A stretch of DNA of 31,688 bases from an uncultured Collinsella sp. Lineage in GTDB: Bacteria; Actinomycetota; Coriobacteriia; Coriobacteriales; Coriobacteriaceae. A model generated the notes under the pieces. That model made no database searches, was not told where the DNA came from, and was given only the letters and a program-made list of their open reading frames with translations. Position 1 is the stretch's first letter; each line of letters begins with the position of its first letter. The stretch covers positions 1 through 31,688 of the forward strand of contig CAAECW010000079.1 in the NCBI GenBank assembly GCA_900754445.1, read 5' to 3'. The position numbers and the translations under genes are program-made. This document shows positions 15,483 to 23,893 of the stretch, piece after piece.

Positions 15483-18041
15483 ATGGAATTTTACGCAAGC
15501 TGCCCCGAGGGCTTTGAGTCCGCACTCGCCGATGAGCTTAAACGCCTCGGGCTTTCGCATGTTCGCCGGCTGAAGGGCCGCGCTACATTTGAGGGCGAGC
15601 TCGAAGAAGGCTACCGCGCCTGTCTGTGGTCGCGCCTGGCGAGCCGTGTGTTCGTGGTACTCGGGCGCTTTGAGGCGCAGGATGCCGATGAGCTGTACGA
15701 CAGCGTTTACGACATCACCTGGGAGACCATCATCCGCCCCGGCGCCACCATCGCCATCACCGCCCGCGGCGTGACCGAGCAGCTGCGCAACACGCGTTTC
15801 TCGGCCCTGCGCGCCAAGGACGCGCTGTGCGACCGTCTGGCCGAGACCACGGGCCGTCGCGCCGATGTCGACGCCGCCGATCCCGACGTTCACCTGTTGC
15901 TTTCGCTGCGCCAGCGCCGCGCGAGCATCAGCCTGGACCTTTCGGGCGACCCGCTGTTCAAACGCCTGCCGCCCGCAGCGACCCGCGCCGGCGAGGGCGC
16001 GCACGTGCTGCGCCCCGACTACGCCGCCCTGGTGCTGGCGCAGGTCGGCTGGACCGCACTGTGCGAGCGCGAGTTGACGGCCGACGATTACGAGAACGAA
16101 GCCCTTCCCACGCTGATCGATGCCTCGTGCGCCGGCGGCGGTCTGCTGCTGGAGGCCGTGAACATTCTGACCGACCGCGCCCCGGGCGCCGCACGCGAGC
16201 GCTGGGGCTTTGAGGGCTGGCAGCTGCACGACGCCGCTCTGTGGGAGCAGCTGCTTGCCGAGGCGCGCGAGCGCGAGGCGGCAGCGCGCGAGCGCCAGGC
16301 ACGCATCGTGGCCGTAGACATCGACCCCGCCGCCCGCAAGACCGCCGAGCGCATGGTCAAGAGCGCTGGCTACAAGCGTTTTGTCGACTTTTGCGCCGCC
16401 AAGCCCGTCACCGTGCTGGACCATGTGGGCGCCGTCGCCGGTGCCGCCGTGGTCGCGGATACGACCGAGACACCGCTTTCGCTCATGCACGACGCCATGA
16501 CGCTGATCGGCGAGCTGCGTCGCGCGCCCGAGCTTACCGCCGCGCCGGTCGCCGCGCTCGCCCGCGACGGCCTTATGGCCCGCGCGCTCCATGCCGAGCC
16601 TGCGCGCTCCATCGCCGTCATGCCCAATAACGAGGAGGCGGCTCTTGAGGTTTGGCCCTCGCTCGACCACGCCGCCGCGGCATTCGAAGCTGCGACCAGC
16701 TCAGACGCCGAGGAGCAGACCGCAGATGCCCAAGGCGAAGCCGCCGACACCCCCACGTCCGAACCTGCCGCCACGCTCGACCTGGGCGACGGCAAGCCGC
16801 TGCCCGTGCTCATCCCCGAGTCCGAGCAGTTCGCCAACCGCCTGCGCAAGAATGCCCGTCTGCGCCGCAAGTGGGCCAAGCGCGAGGGCGTGAGCTGCTA
16901 CCGCGTCTACGATGCCGACCTACCCGACTACTCCGCCGCCATCGACCTGTACGAGGGCTGCCCGCAGACGCCGGGCCGCTGGCTCGTCATCGCCGAATAC
17001 GCCGCGCCCAAGACCATCGACCCCGCACTGGCCCAGGCCCGCATGCTCGACATCTTGGCCATCTCGCCGCGCATCCTTGATGTTCCGGCCGAGCACGTGC
17101 ACGCCAAGGCCCGCATGCGCTCACGTGGCGGCTCGCAGTACGGTAAGCAGGGCGCCGGCAAGGGCGGCTCGGGCGAGCGCGCCAACATCGCGCGCCGTCG
17201 CCTGCCGCTCATCGAAGAGGGTGGACTCACCTTTGCCGTCAACTTTGACGACTATTTGGATGTGGGCATCTTCCTGGATCATCGCGTCACGCGCAACCTG
17301 GTGCGCGAGCACGCCAAGCAGGCGCGCCGCTTCCTCAACCTGTTTGCCTACACCGGCACTGCCACCTGCTACGCGGCCGATGGCGGCGTCGAGGAGACCG
17401 TGACGGTCGACCTTTCCAACACCTACCTGGACTGGGCCGAGCGCAATATGCGCCAGAACGGCTTTGTTGGTCCGCAGCATCATTTTGTGCGCGACGACGT
17501 GCTCGCCTGGATTCGCGACCAGCGCCAGACGCGCAACCGCTGGGACCTGATTTTTGTCGATCCGCCCACGTTTTCGAACTCATCCAAGATGGGCCGCCGC
17601 ACCTGGGATGTCCAGCGCGACCATGTTGAGCTTTTGGCCGGCGTATCGCGCCTGCTCGCACAGGGCGGCCACGCCATCTTTAGCTGCAACCTGCGCGGCT
17701 TCCGCCCCGAGACGCGCAAGCTCGCGTGCGCGGGCGTCGTGCTGGAGGACATTACGGCGCAGACCATCCCCGAGGATTTCGCGCGCAACCAGAAGGTGCA
17801 CCACTGCTATATCGTGCGCCGCCTGCCCATTGAGGACGCCATGGCAGAGGTCGGCTTTAGCGCCGAGGAGATTGCCGAGCGAACCGAGGAGCTGCGCAAC
17901 CCCGAGGTCCGCAAGCCTCGCGCGGCAGTGCCCACGCACGCGCAGGCCGGCAACGGCAAGTCCAACTTTGCCGGCAAACCCTCCCCCGCCGGCAAGCCCA
18001 AAAAGAAGAAGTTCTACGCCAGCAAACCCAGGGGCAAATAA
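15483..18041 (+). CDS. rlmL: Fused RlmL/RlmK-type 23S rRNA methyltransferase, RlmL half degenerate
   Basis: 852 residues with a GAGAGG site before ATG. N-terminal half: an RNA-binding THUMP domain (about 50-165), then an RlmL-like methyltransferase domain whose AdoMet motif reads DASCAGGGLLLEA (about 212-224) instead of the usual DP-CGSGT-IEA. Its (N/D)PPY catalytic motif is not found; around residue 325 the sequence is VVADTTETPLS. An Ala/Glu-rich linker (about 400-445) follows. C-terminal half: an RlmK-like methyltransferase with intact NLFAYTGTATCYAA (about 617-630) and DPPTFSNSSKM (about 693-703), ending in a Lys-rich tail. E. coli RlmKL makes m2G2445 and m7G2069. Here the RlmK (m7G) activity looks preserved and the RlmL activity doubtful (inference). 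Confidence 0.88.
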   Translation: MEFYASCPEGFESALADELKRLGLSHVRRLKGRATFEGELEEGYRACLWSRLASRVFVVLGRFEAQDADELYDSVYDITWETIIRPGATIAITARGVTEQLRNTRFSALRAKDALCDRLAETTGRRADVDAADPDVHLLLSLRQRRASISLDLSGDPLFKRLPPAATRAGEGAHVLRPDYAALVLAQVGWTALCERELTADDYENEALPTLIDASCAGGGLLLEAVNILTDRAPGAARERWGFEGWQLHDAALWEQLLAEAREREAAARERQARIVAVDIDPAARKTAERMVKSAGYKRFVDFCAAKPVTVLDHVGAVAGAAVVADTTETPLSLMHDAMTLIGELRRAPELTAAPVAALARDGLMARALHAEPARSIAVMPNNEEAALEVWPSLDHAAAAFEAATSSDAEEQTADAQGEAADTPTSEPAATLDLGDGKPLPVLIPESEQFANRLRKNARLRRKWAKREGVSCYRVYDADLPDYSAAIDLYEGCPQTPGRWLVIAEYAAPKTIDPALAQARMLDILAISPRILDVPAEHVHAKARMRSRGGSQYGKQGAGKGGSGERANIARRRLPLIEEGGLTFAVNFDDYLDVGIFLDHRVTRNLVREHAKQARRFLNLFAYTGTATCYAADGGVEETVTVDLSNTYLDWAERNMRQNGFVGPQHHFVRDDVLAWIRDQRQTRNRWDLIFVDPPTFSNSSKMGRRTWDVQRDHVELLAGVSRLLAQGGHAIFSCNLRGFRPETRKLACAGVVLEDITAQTIPEDFARNQKVHHCYIVRRLPIEDAMAEVGFSAEEIAERTEELRNPEVRKPRAAVPTHAQAGNGKSNFAGKPSPAGKPKKKKFYASKPRGK

Positions 18042-18045
18042 ACAA

Positions 18046-18112
18046 AGTTGCGGTGGAATATGGACTGTTTGGCCGCCAAATAGGCCATTTCCGTCCGTAT
18101 TTCACCGCAACT
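18046..18112. repeat. 67-bp intergenic inverted-repeat element C
   Basis: Arms 18046-18065 and 18093-18112 match at 18 of 20 positions (AGTTGCGGTG, then AATA, then GGAC). The loop has a small GGCC...GGCC dyad. It fills the gap between two convergent genes and could stop or separate their transcripts, but no T tract is present. Confidence 0.7.
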
Positions 18113-18136
18113 CATATTGGGATGGTGGTTGGCGAT

Positions 18137-18850
18137 CTAGCCTTGGGTGACCAGGCGATAGCCGATACCCACGTGCGTCTGGATATAGCGCGGATGCGCG
18201 GGGTCGGACTCGATCTTCTTGCGCAGCGTACCCATAAAGACGCGCAGGCTTGCCAGGTCACTCTTAGTTGCCGTGCCCCAAATCTCATGCAGGATAGACT
18301 GGTGTGTCAGCACCTTGTCGGCGTTATGCGCCAGCAGGCACAGGAGCTTATACTCGATCGGCGTCAGATGCAGTTCCTCGCCATCCATCGTGGCGATGCC
18401 GGCATCAAAATCGATATGCAGCTCACCGGTATCGAACGAGCCCTCGGAGGCAACACTGCCCGTTTGCGCATACGAAAGGCGCCTGAGCGTCGTGCGAATG
18501 CGCGCGAGCAGTTCCTCGACCGAAAACGGCTTGGTCAGATAGTCGTCGGCACCGGCATCGAGCGCGCGAATCTTATCCGCGTCCTCGCTGCGCGCCGAGA
18601 CCACAATGATCGGCATTCCCGACCATGCGCGCACCGACTCCACCACCTTGACGCCGTCCATATCGGGCAGGCCCAGATCGAGCAGCACAATGCTCGGCGC
18701 CTGCGACGAGGCGGCGGCGATGGCGGCATGGGCGGTCTCCACGGCCATATGGCGCAAGCCGTGCGTCTCGAGCGCGGCAACGATAAGGTTGCGGACAGCG
18801 GGGTCGTCCTCAACAACCAAGATGAGCGGTTTTACGGCAGAGTTCGGCAC
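18137..18850 (-). CDS. KdpE-like response regulator (OmpR family)
   Basis: 237 residues from GTG at 18850, chosen because AAGGAG sits 8 nt upstream and VKPLILVVEDD follows at once; longer in-frame starts would reach into the kinase gene. The receiver domain has acidic VVEDD, phospho-acceptor Asp in LLDLGLPDMDG, the switch residue in VVSARS and Lys in LTKPF. The C-terminal winged helix (LTPIEYKLLCLLAHNADKVL...VGIGYRL) is of OmpR/PhoB type, closest in form to KdpE. It starts 4 bp after the kinase stop. It probably controls this operon and/or potassium uptake elsewhere (inference). Confidence 0.9.
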   Translation of the reverse strand: MPNSAVKPLILVVEDDPAVRNLIVAALETHGLRHMAVETAHAAIAAASSQAPSIVLLDLGLPDMDGVKVVESVRAWSGMPIIVVSARSEDADKIRALDAGADDYLTKPFSVEELLARIRTTLRRLSYAQTGSVASEGSFDTGELHIDFDAGIATMDGEELHLTPIEYKLLCLLAHNADKVLTHQSILHEIWGTATKSDLASLRVFMGTLRKKIESDPAHPRYIQTHVGIGYRLVTQG

Positions 18851-18854
18851 GGCG

Positions 18855-20480
18855 CTACTCCTTATCAAACGAAACGTCGGCGACGGGAAGCTCAATCGTA
18901 AAGACCGAGCCGTGCGGGTCCGCCGCGGCAACCTCTATGCTACCGCCATGCGCCAGCGCAATGGAGCGGCAGAGCGAAAGACCCAGGCCCACGCTGCGAT
19001 GGCTGTCGGCCAAACCGTGGTTGGCGGTGTAGAACGACTCAAAGATGCGCTCGCGATCCTCGGGTGCGATGCCCGGACCATCATCGGCAACCGAGCACGC
19101 CACGCGTCCATCGTCGACGCTAATCGAAATCATGATATGCGAGCCCGCGGGCGTATAGGTGATGGCGTTGTTCACCAGATTGACCACCAGCTGCACCATC
19201 AGGCGCGCATCGACGTTGACGAGCGCCGGCTCGTCGCACGGCACTACCTTAAGATCGTGCTCACGCACGGCCGGACTTACGTGGCGCAGCGCCTCCTCGA
19301 CGATATCGTCCATGAGCTCGAGCGTGGTCGACAGGCGCATACCGCCGCCCTCGAGCTTGGTGATGGCGAGCAGGTTCTCGACGGTGGCGTTGAGCCATTG
19401 CGCATCCGAGCGAATGGACAAGAGCAGGCCGCGGCGCGTTTGGGCGTCGAGCACGGCGGTGCCGGTCGAGCCCTGGTCGAGCAGCACATCGGCATTACCC
19501 GAAATACTGGTGAGCGGCGTGCGCAGGTCGTGCGAGATGGAGCGCAGCAGGTTGGCGCGCAGCTGCTCATTTTTGGCAAGCACCGCCGCCTCCTCGCGGG
19601 CCTCCATGGCGCGGGCGCGATCGAGCGCCAGCTCGCCTTCGCTCACGATGGCATCGGCAAGTGTCCGCTCCTCATGCGTCAGCACGTCGGGCTCGGCAAC
19701 GATAGCCAGCACGCCCACCACCGAGGCGGGGTCGCCCGAGCGCGCGAAGCCGTCGCCCGTGCGAACCGTCAGGTAGATGCCATAAAACGCCGAGCCGCCA
19801 AACGTGGCGTCGAGCGGCGTTCCCACATAGGCGGACGCCGAGAGCCGAGGCGGCATCTGCGGCGCCAGTTCGTGCACCGGTGCGGCATCGCCCACGGCCG
19901 TGTAAGTCGCGCGCGGCAGCAGGTCATCGCCCTCGGCGTCGGCGCTGTACCACACGACAGGGCAGCCCGAAAGACGCGCCAGCTGCGTGGCCATGGCGTG
20001 AACGATCTGATGCTGATCGGCGCACCGCTGCAGCATGCGGTTGGTCTCGAGCACCATATGCGTGCGGCGGTCGCTGGCGGCAGCCTGTGCCAAGGCGCGG
20101 CGCAGGGCCAACGCAATCGAGCTCGACACAAGCGAGACCACGAACATGATGAAGAACATGCCGGGATAGCCGCGGTCGATAAGCGACAGCGAGTAGCGCG
20201 GGTCGACAAACAAGAAGTTGTAGAGCGCCACGGCGGCAGCCGAGCTCAGCAAGCAATACAGGCGACTCCAGGTAAAGAATGCGCACAGCTGAACGGCGAA
20301 CACATAGACGATCATGATGCTCGGCGCGAGACCCGGATGGTCGAGCAGCGCGCCCACAATCGTCGCCGCGACCAGCAGCCCCACCGATACGCAGGCGTCA
20401 TACAGAGGAGTGCGGCGCGTCAGCGTTGTGCGCCGCCACCAAAAGCTATCGGCAATATCGCCGTCCGTACGGACGTCCAT
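18855..20480 (-). CDS. KdpD-like sensor histidine kinase lacking the N-terminal KdpD domain
   Basis: 541 residues. A four-helix membrane region (about 28-125, including YNFLFVDPRYSL) matches the KdpD transmembrane domain. A GAF-like segment (about 140-290) comes next, then HisKA with His317 in SISHDLRTPLTS, and an HATPase with N box VNNAITYTP, DDGPGI and VGLGLSL. Full KdpD proteins are about 900 residues, with an N-terminal KdpD/Usp sensor part. That part is missing here, and the usual Walker-type motif is absent. It is co-transcribed with the KdpE-like regulator and, upstream, a 64-residue membrane protein and kup. The ligand is probably potassium status or turgor, by family. Confidence 0.9.
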   Translation of the reverse strand: MDVRTDGDIADSFWWRRTTLTRRTPLYDACVSVGLLVAATIVGALLDHPGLAPSIMIVYVFAVQLCAFFTWSRLYCLLSSAAAVALYNFLFVDPRYSLSLIDRGYPGMFFIMFVVSLVSSSIALALRRALAQAAASDRRTHMVLETNRMLQRCADQHQIVHAMATQLARLSGCPVVWYSADAEGDDLLPRATYTAVGDAAPVHELAPQMPPRLSASAYVGTPLDATFGGSAFYGIYLTVRTGDGFARSGDPASVVGVLAIVAEPDVLTHEERTLADAIVSEGELALDRARAMEAREEAAVLAKNEQLRANLLRSISHDLRTPLTSISGNADVLLDQGSTGTAVLDAQTRRGLLLSIRSDAQWLNATVENLLAITKLEGGGMRLSTTLELMDDIVEEALRHVSPAVREHDLKVVPCDEPALVNVDARLMVQLVVNLVNNAITYTPAGSHIMISISVDDGRVACSVADDGPGIAPEDRERIFESFYTANHGLADSHRSVGLGLSLCRSIALAHGGSIEVAAADPHGSVFTIELPVADVSFDKE

Positions 20481-20508
20481 CAGCGTTCCGCCCCTCTCTC
20501 AAAAACAA

Positions 20509-20547
20509 AAACCACCACAAAGGGGACAGGCACCTTTGTGGTGGTTT
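20509..20547. repeat. REP-like hairpin 2 (CCACAAAGG type)
   Basis: AAACCACCACAAAGG (20509-20523) pairs perfectly with 20533-20547 around loop GGACAGGCA. A further half copy, CTTGTGGTGGTT, follows. The core design (CACAAAGG, GGACAGG, CCTTTGTG) parallels the GACAAAGG-type hairpins at 9644 and 23010. It lies between the small membrane protein gene and the kinase. Confidence 0.65.
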
Positions 20548-20593
20548 CCCCTTGTGGTGGTTCCAAGTGTAAAGCCTTTGCAACCTGCGGACG

Positions 20594-20788
20594 TTAGACA
20601 AACAGCACGTGCGCGAGCAGTGCGCACACGCACGCCGCGACAAGCACCGTCACCACGATCGAAATCACGCGGTCGGCCATGTCCATGTTGGCCCGATTCG
20701 TAAAGAACCGATCTTCGGCAGCATCGGCGCGTACCTCACGCACCAGCTCGGTCGCAAGATCGCAACCGTCAAGCACCTTTGCATCCAT
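20594..20788 (-). CDS. Small single-span membrane protein, unknown function
   Basis: 64 residues from ATG at 20788, preceded by GGGAGGAAACC, the same ribosome-site leader found before kup. A hydrophilic, mostly acidic N-terminal part (about residues 1-36) is followed by one hydrophobic helix (VISIVVTVLVAACVCALLAHV) at the C-terminus. The charge pattern suggests the N-terminus lies in the cytoplasm. It sits between kup and the KdpD-like kinase in one operon. It is not KdpF by sequence, but a role as an accessory or regulatory subunit of Kup or the kinase is possible (inference from position only). Confidence 0.7.
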   Translation of the reverse strand: MDAKVLDGCDLATELVREVRADAAEDRFFTNRANMDMADRVISIVVTVLVAACVCALLAHVLFV

Positions 20789-20857
20789 GGTTTCCTCCCA
20801 AGACTCAATCCCCGTCAACACAAGCCCGCCCGTTCGCAGACAAACCTCGAGCGTCGA

Positions 20858-22885
20858 CTACGGCCGCTCGTTGGGAGCCAGACGTTGCATCTTGTTCACG
20901 GCCTTGAACTTGGTGAACAGCGGCACGTACTCAAAGCTCACGTTGGAGTTCTCCAGGCCATACCAGCGCGCGGGTGTGCCGGCGGCGCGGCGGATGATGT
21001 ACTTGAGCGTGATGGCCGTACGCTCGCTCGGCTCCACATCGCTTTCGGGCGCCAGAAGCTTACGGATCAGGACGAACTTGAACGTGCCGATGTTACCCGG
21101 ATCCTTGTAGACCGAGTAGTCATGCGTCTGTGGCGGCAGCTCGCCGGTGGCAGCCAGGTCCTGAACAACCTGACGCAGGTAGGCATTGACGCGCTGGTTG
21201 ATCTTGTAGCCCAGGTACAGATGCACGCGGAACACGTAGTCGGTGCCGAACGTCTCGACCGAATAGGCAAAGGTGTGCGGTTCGTCCATGGTCTCGACAT
21301 TCACAAACCACCAGGCGCGGGCGCGCTTGGGATGCTTGTCCAAGATCGAATAGACGATATCGCGGTCGATGTAGTCGGTATGGGTGTCCTTGGTCAGGTA
21401 CACGATGTTGTCGCTTATGCGCTCGTAACGGTCGTCGTCGCGCAGGCGCTTGAGCTGCGGCAGGTAGCTGCGCAGCGGCAGCAGCGTAAACTGGCGCTGC
21501 TCGACCGCCGTGCCGTTGTACCAGCACACCATAATGCCCATGATGAGTGCAGCCATGAGGATGGTGAAGTAGCCGCCGTGGAAGAACTTGGTGAGCGAGC
21601 TCACGAAGAAGAAGCCTTCGAGCAAAAGGAAGAAGGCCGCGAAGATCCACGGAGCAACCTTGAGCTTGCGCTCCTCATGCAGGTAGAAGAAGAGCAGCAG
21701 CGTGGTGCACATCATAGTCAGCGTAATGGCAAGGCCGTAGGCGGCTTCCATATGCGCCGAGTTCTGGAACAGCAGCACCACGATGACGCAGCCGACAAGC
21801 ATGACGTTGTTGACCATGGGGATGTAGAGCTGGCCCTTGGTCTCGGCAGGGTAGAAGACCTGCATGTGCGGCATGAGGTCCAGACGGCTGGCCTCGGACA
21901 CCAGCGAGAATGCGCCGGTGATGAGCGCCTGCGAGGCAATGATGGCCGCGACGGTGGAAAGGCCTACGGCAAAGGGACGCAGGCCCGGGGCGAGCATCTG
22001 GTAGAACGGGTTGAGGTCGGCAATGCCCATGAGCTCGGGGTTGGCAGCGTTGTTCATAAGCCAAGCGCCCTGGCCCATATAGGAAAGCAGCAGGCAGCAC
22101 TTAACGAACGGCCAGGTAGCGTAGATGTTGCCGCGGCCGACGTGGCCCATGTCGGAGTAGAGCGCCTCGGCACCGGTGGTGGCGAGGAAGCAACTGCCCA
22201 GAATCATGATACCCGCGTGGTTGTTGGGGCTCAGCAAAAAGGCGATGCCGCGCACCGGGTTGAGGCACAGCAGCACGGCGGGGTGCTGGAAAACAAAGAA
22301 AAGACCCGTGCCGCCCAGGAACAGGAACCACAGCGTCATGATGGGGCCAAAGGCGTGACCGATCTTGGCCGTACCGATGCGCTGTACCAAGAAGAGCACG
22401 ATGATGATGGCGAGCGTAATGGCGACGACGCGGCCCTGGTCATCGCCCAGCACGGCATGGACCGCCGGGATGGTGCGCAGGCCCTCGATGGCCGTGGTAA
22501 CGGTAACGGCAGGCGTCAGGATGCCGTCGGCGAGCAGCGCGGCGCCACCCAACATGGCGGGGATGATGAGCCACTTGCCGCAGCGCTTGACCAGGCTGTA
22601 CAGGGCAAAGATGCCGCCCTCACCATGGTTATCGGCGCGCAGCGAGATGAGCACATACTTGATGGTGGTCAGCAGCGTGACCGTCCACACGACAAGGGAG
22701 AGCGCGCCGAGCACGAACTCCTCCGTGACGCTTCCGATGCCGCCGTTGCCGGCAACGAGCGCCTTGGTTACATACATAGGGCTGGTGCCGATATCGCCGT
22801 ACACCACGCCCAGCGTGACGAGCATCGCCGAGATGCTCACAGGAATCGCAGCGTGCGAAGCTGCCTCCTTGGCCTTTTGTTCCAT
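20858..22885 (-). CDS. kup: Kup-family potassium uptake transporter
   Basis: 675 residues. The ATG at 22885 has GGGAGG about 10 nt upstream; an earlier in-frame TTG falls inside that ribosome site. The signature GVVYGDIGTSPMYV sits near the N-terminus, followed by about twelve helices (to roughly residue 430) with ADGILTPAVTVTTAIEGL and the GTGLFFVFQ region, then a soluble cytoplasmic tail of about 230 residues. Kup proteins are K+/H+ symporters. It is the first gene of a run with the small membrane protein and a Kdp-like two-component pair. That is an unusual partner, since KdpDE normally drive kdpFABC, which is absent here. Confidence 0.93.
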   Translation of the reverse strand: MEQKAKEAASHAAIPVSISAMLVTLGVVYGDIGTSPMYVTKALVAGNGGIGSVTEEFVLGALSLVVWTVTLLTTIKYVLISLRADNHGEGGIFALYSLVKRCGKWLIIPAMLGGAALLADGILTPAVTVTTAIEGLRTIPAVHAVLGDDQGRVVAITLAIIIVLFLVQRIGTAKIGHAFGPIMTLWFLFLGGTGLFFVFQHPAVLLCLNPVRGIAFLLSPNNHAGIMILGSCFLATTGAEALYSDMGHVGRGNIYATWPFVKCCLLLSYMGQGAWLMNNAANPELMGIADLNPFYQMLAPGLRPFAVGLSTVAAIIASQALITGAFSLVSEASRLDLMPHMQVFYPAETKGQLYIPMVNNVMLVGCVIVVLLFQNSAHMEAAYGLAITLTMMCTTLLLFFYLHEERKLKVAPWIFAAFFLLLEGFFFVSSLTKFFHGGYFTILMAALIMGIMVCWYNGTAVEQRQFTLLPLRSYLPQLKRLRDDDRYERISDNIVYLTKDTHTDYIDRDIVYSILDKHPKRARAWWFVNVETMDEPHTFAYSVETFGTDYVFRVHLYLGYKINQRVNAYLRQVVQDLAATGELPPQTHDYSVYKDPGNIGTFKFVLIRKLLAPESDVEPSERTAITLKYIIRRAAGTPARWYGLENSNVSFEYVPLFTKFKAVNKMQRLAPNERP

Positions 22886-22920
22886 AAGCCGGTTTCCTCC
22901 CAACTTTAATGTTCGAAGGA

Positions 22921-22947
22921 ATTATAGGTAATCGGCCCATGTTTGAA
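22921..22947 (-). promoter_or_regulatory. Putative promoter of the kup operon
   Basis: Minus-strand TATAAT (22921-22926) is preceded by TTCAAA (22942-22947) with a 15-bp spacer, or ATTCAA with 16. The -10 box is perfect; the spacing is slightly short. It lies 36 bp ahead of the kup start codon. No riboswitch-like fold could be recognised in the short leader. Confidence 0.45.
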
Positions 22948-23009
22948 TGGCACTGTTTTCCCAGCTAGATAAACATTTATACGGCCTTTAAGCCACCTCG
23001 GCGATATGG

Positions 23010-23042
23010 AATGTGACAAAGGGACTGTCCCTTTGTCACATT
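23010..23042. repeat. REP-like hairpin 3 (GTGACAAAGGG type)
   Basis: AATGTGACAAAGGGA and its perfect 15-bp complement flank the loop CTG. The core is identical to the hairpin at 9644-9670. It lies just after the nitroreductase stop and before the kup promoter. Confidence 0.7.
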
Positions 23043-23044
23043 CG

Positions 23045-23893
23045 TCATTTTCCAAGCCAATTTTTGAACCACCACTCCATGGAGCGGCTCATCTCGGCCA
23101 TAAAGGGGCTCGTGTGCTTGCGGGTGTAGATATCCACCACGCGCTCGCCTACCTCGCGGGCATGCGGACGGAACATCGCGTCCATCTCGGCCACCTGCGC
23201 GTCCATGGTCGCAGCATCGGCGCGGCAGTAGCGCTCCTCGTGCACCAGGTTCACCACGGGATGCGCAATAGCCGGGCGTTCCTTGCGGGGCGTGCCGATG
23301 ATGAGCATCGACAGCGGCATGGTATAGGGCGGCAGATCGAGCAGCTCGGCAACTTCCTCGGCATTCTCGACGATATCACCGATATAGCAGCTCCCCAGAC
23401 CCAGAGCCTCGGCGGCAACCACGGCGTTTTGCGCGGCGATCACGGCGTCCTGGGCCGCGATGGCAAAGTCGCCCAAACCCGGCGCGCGGCGGGGCGCCTT
23501 ACCCGTGCGCTCGACAAACTCGGGCTCAAAGCAGCCCACGTGCTCAAACAGATCGATCCACTTGGCATAATCGACCACAAATATTAGTGCCCAGGGCGCC
23601 TTGGCGATCATGGGCTGGTGGTCGCACAGGTCGGCCAGACGATCCAGCGTAGCCTGCTCGCGAATGCTCACGATGGAATACATCATCATGGCGCCTGCCG
23701 ACGGCGCACGGCTCGCCGCATGCAGAACCCCCCCCCGCCGCTCGTCGGTCACCGCCACGGGACGATCGTCGTCATCACGCGCGAAGGCACGCGTGGAGGA
23801 ACGGTGCTCCAACGTGTCCAGCACCGCATTGCCCGTGGTCTCGACCGGATAGCCACACGTATCCACAGCCTTGGTGCAAACCTGCTCGTTCAT
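23045..23893 (-). CDS. Nitroreductase family protein
   Basis: 282 residues. The FMN-binding start LEHRSSTRAFA (about 29-39), SRAPSAGAMMMY, and the central AAQNAVVAAEALGLGSCYIGD with following IIGTPRKERP are typical of the nitroreductase fold, which acts as a dimer with NAD(P)H. The C-terminus is extended by about 60 residues beyond the usual core and rich in Glu/Arg (TMDAQVAEMDAMFRPHAREV). GAGGATGAGG precedes the ATG at 23893. A G9 tract encodes RRGGV near residue 54, in frame in this sequence. Natural substrate unknown. Confidence 0.9.
   Translation of the reverse strand: MNEQVCTKAVDTCGYPVETTGNAVLDTLEHRSSTRAFARDDDDRPVAVTDERRGGVLHAASRAPSAGAMMMYSIVSIREQATLDRLADLCDHQPMIAKAPWALIFVVDYAKWIDLFEHVGCFEPEFVERTGKAPRRAPGLGDFAIAAQDAVIAAQNAVVAAEALGLGSCYIGDIVENAEEVAELLDLPPYTMPLSMLIIGTPRKERPAIAHPVVNLVHEERYCRADAATMDAQVAEMDAMFRPHAREVGERVVDIYTRKHTSPFMAEMSRSMEWWFKNWLGK
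23728..23736 (-). repeat. In-frame G9 tract inside the nitroreductase gene
   Basis: Nine G on the coding strand span the codons for Arg-Gly-Gly-Val early in the protein. A change of one base would truncate the enzyme. Tract length is close to that of the pilus G10. Confidence 0.6.

Noticed and set aside
18606..22909. Very long plus-strand open frames (663 and 766 codons) opposite the kinase and kup genes
   Set aside because: They are antisense shadows of GC-rich genes with low stop density. Their translations are Arg/His/Gln-rich and show no family motifs, whereas the minus-strand genes have complete motifs and ribosome sites.
22886..23009. c-di-AMP (ydaO-type) riboswitch ahead of kup
   Set aside because: The leader after the TATAAT box is only about 30 nt, too short for that riboswitch, and none of its conserved pairing was seen.
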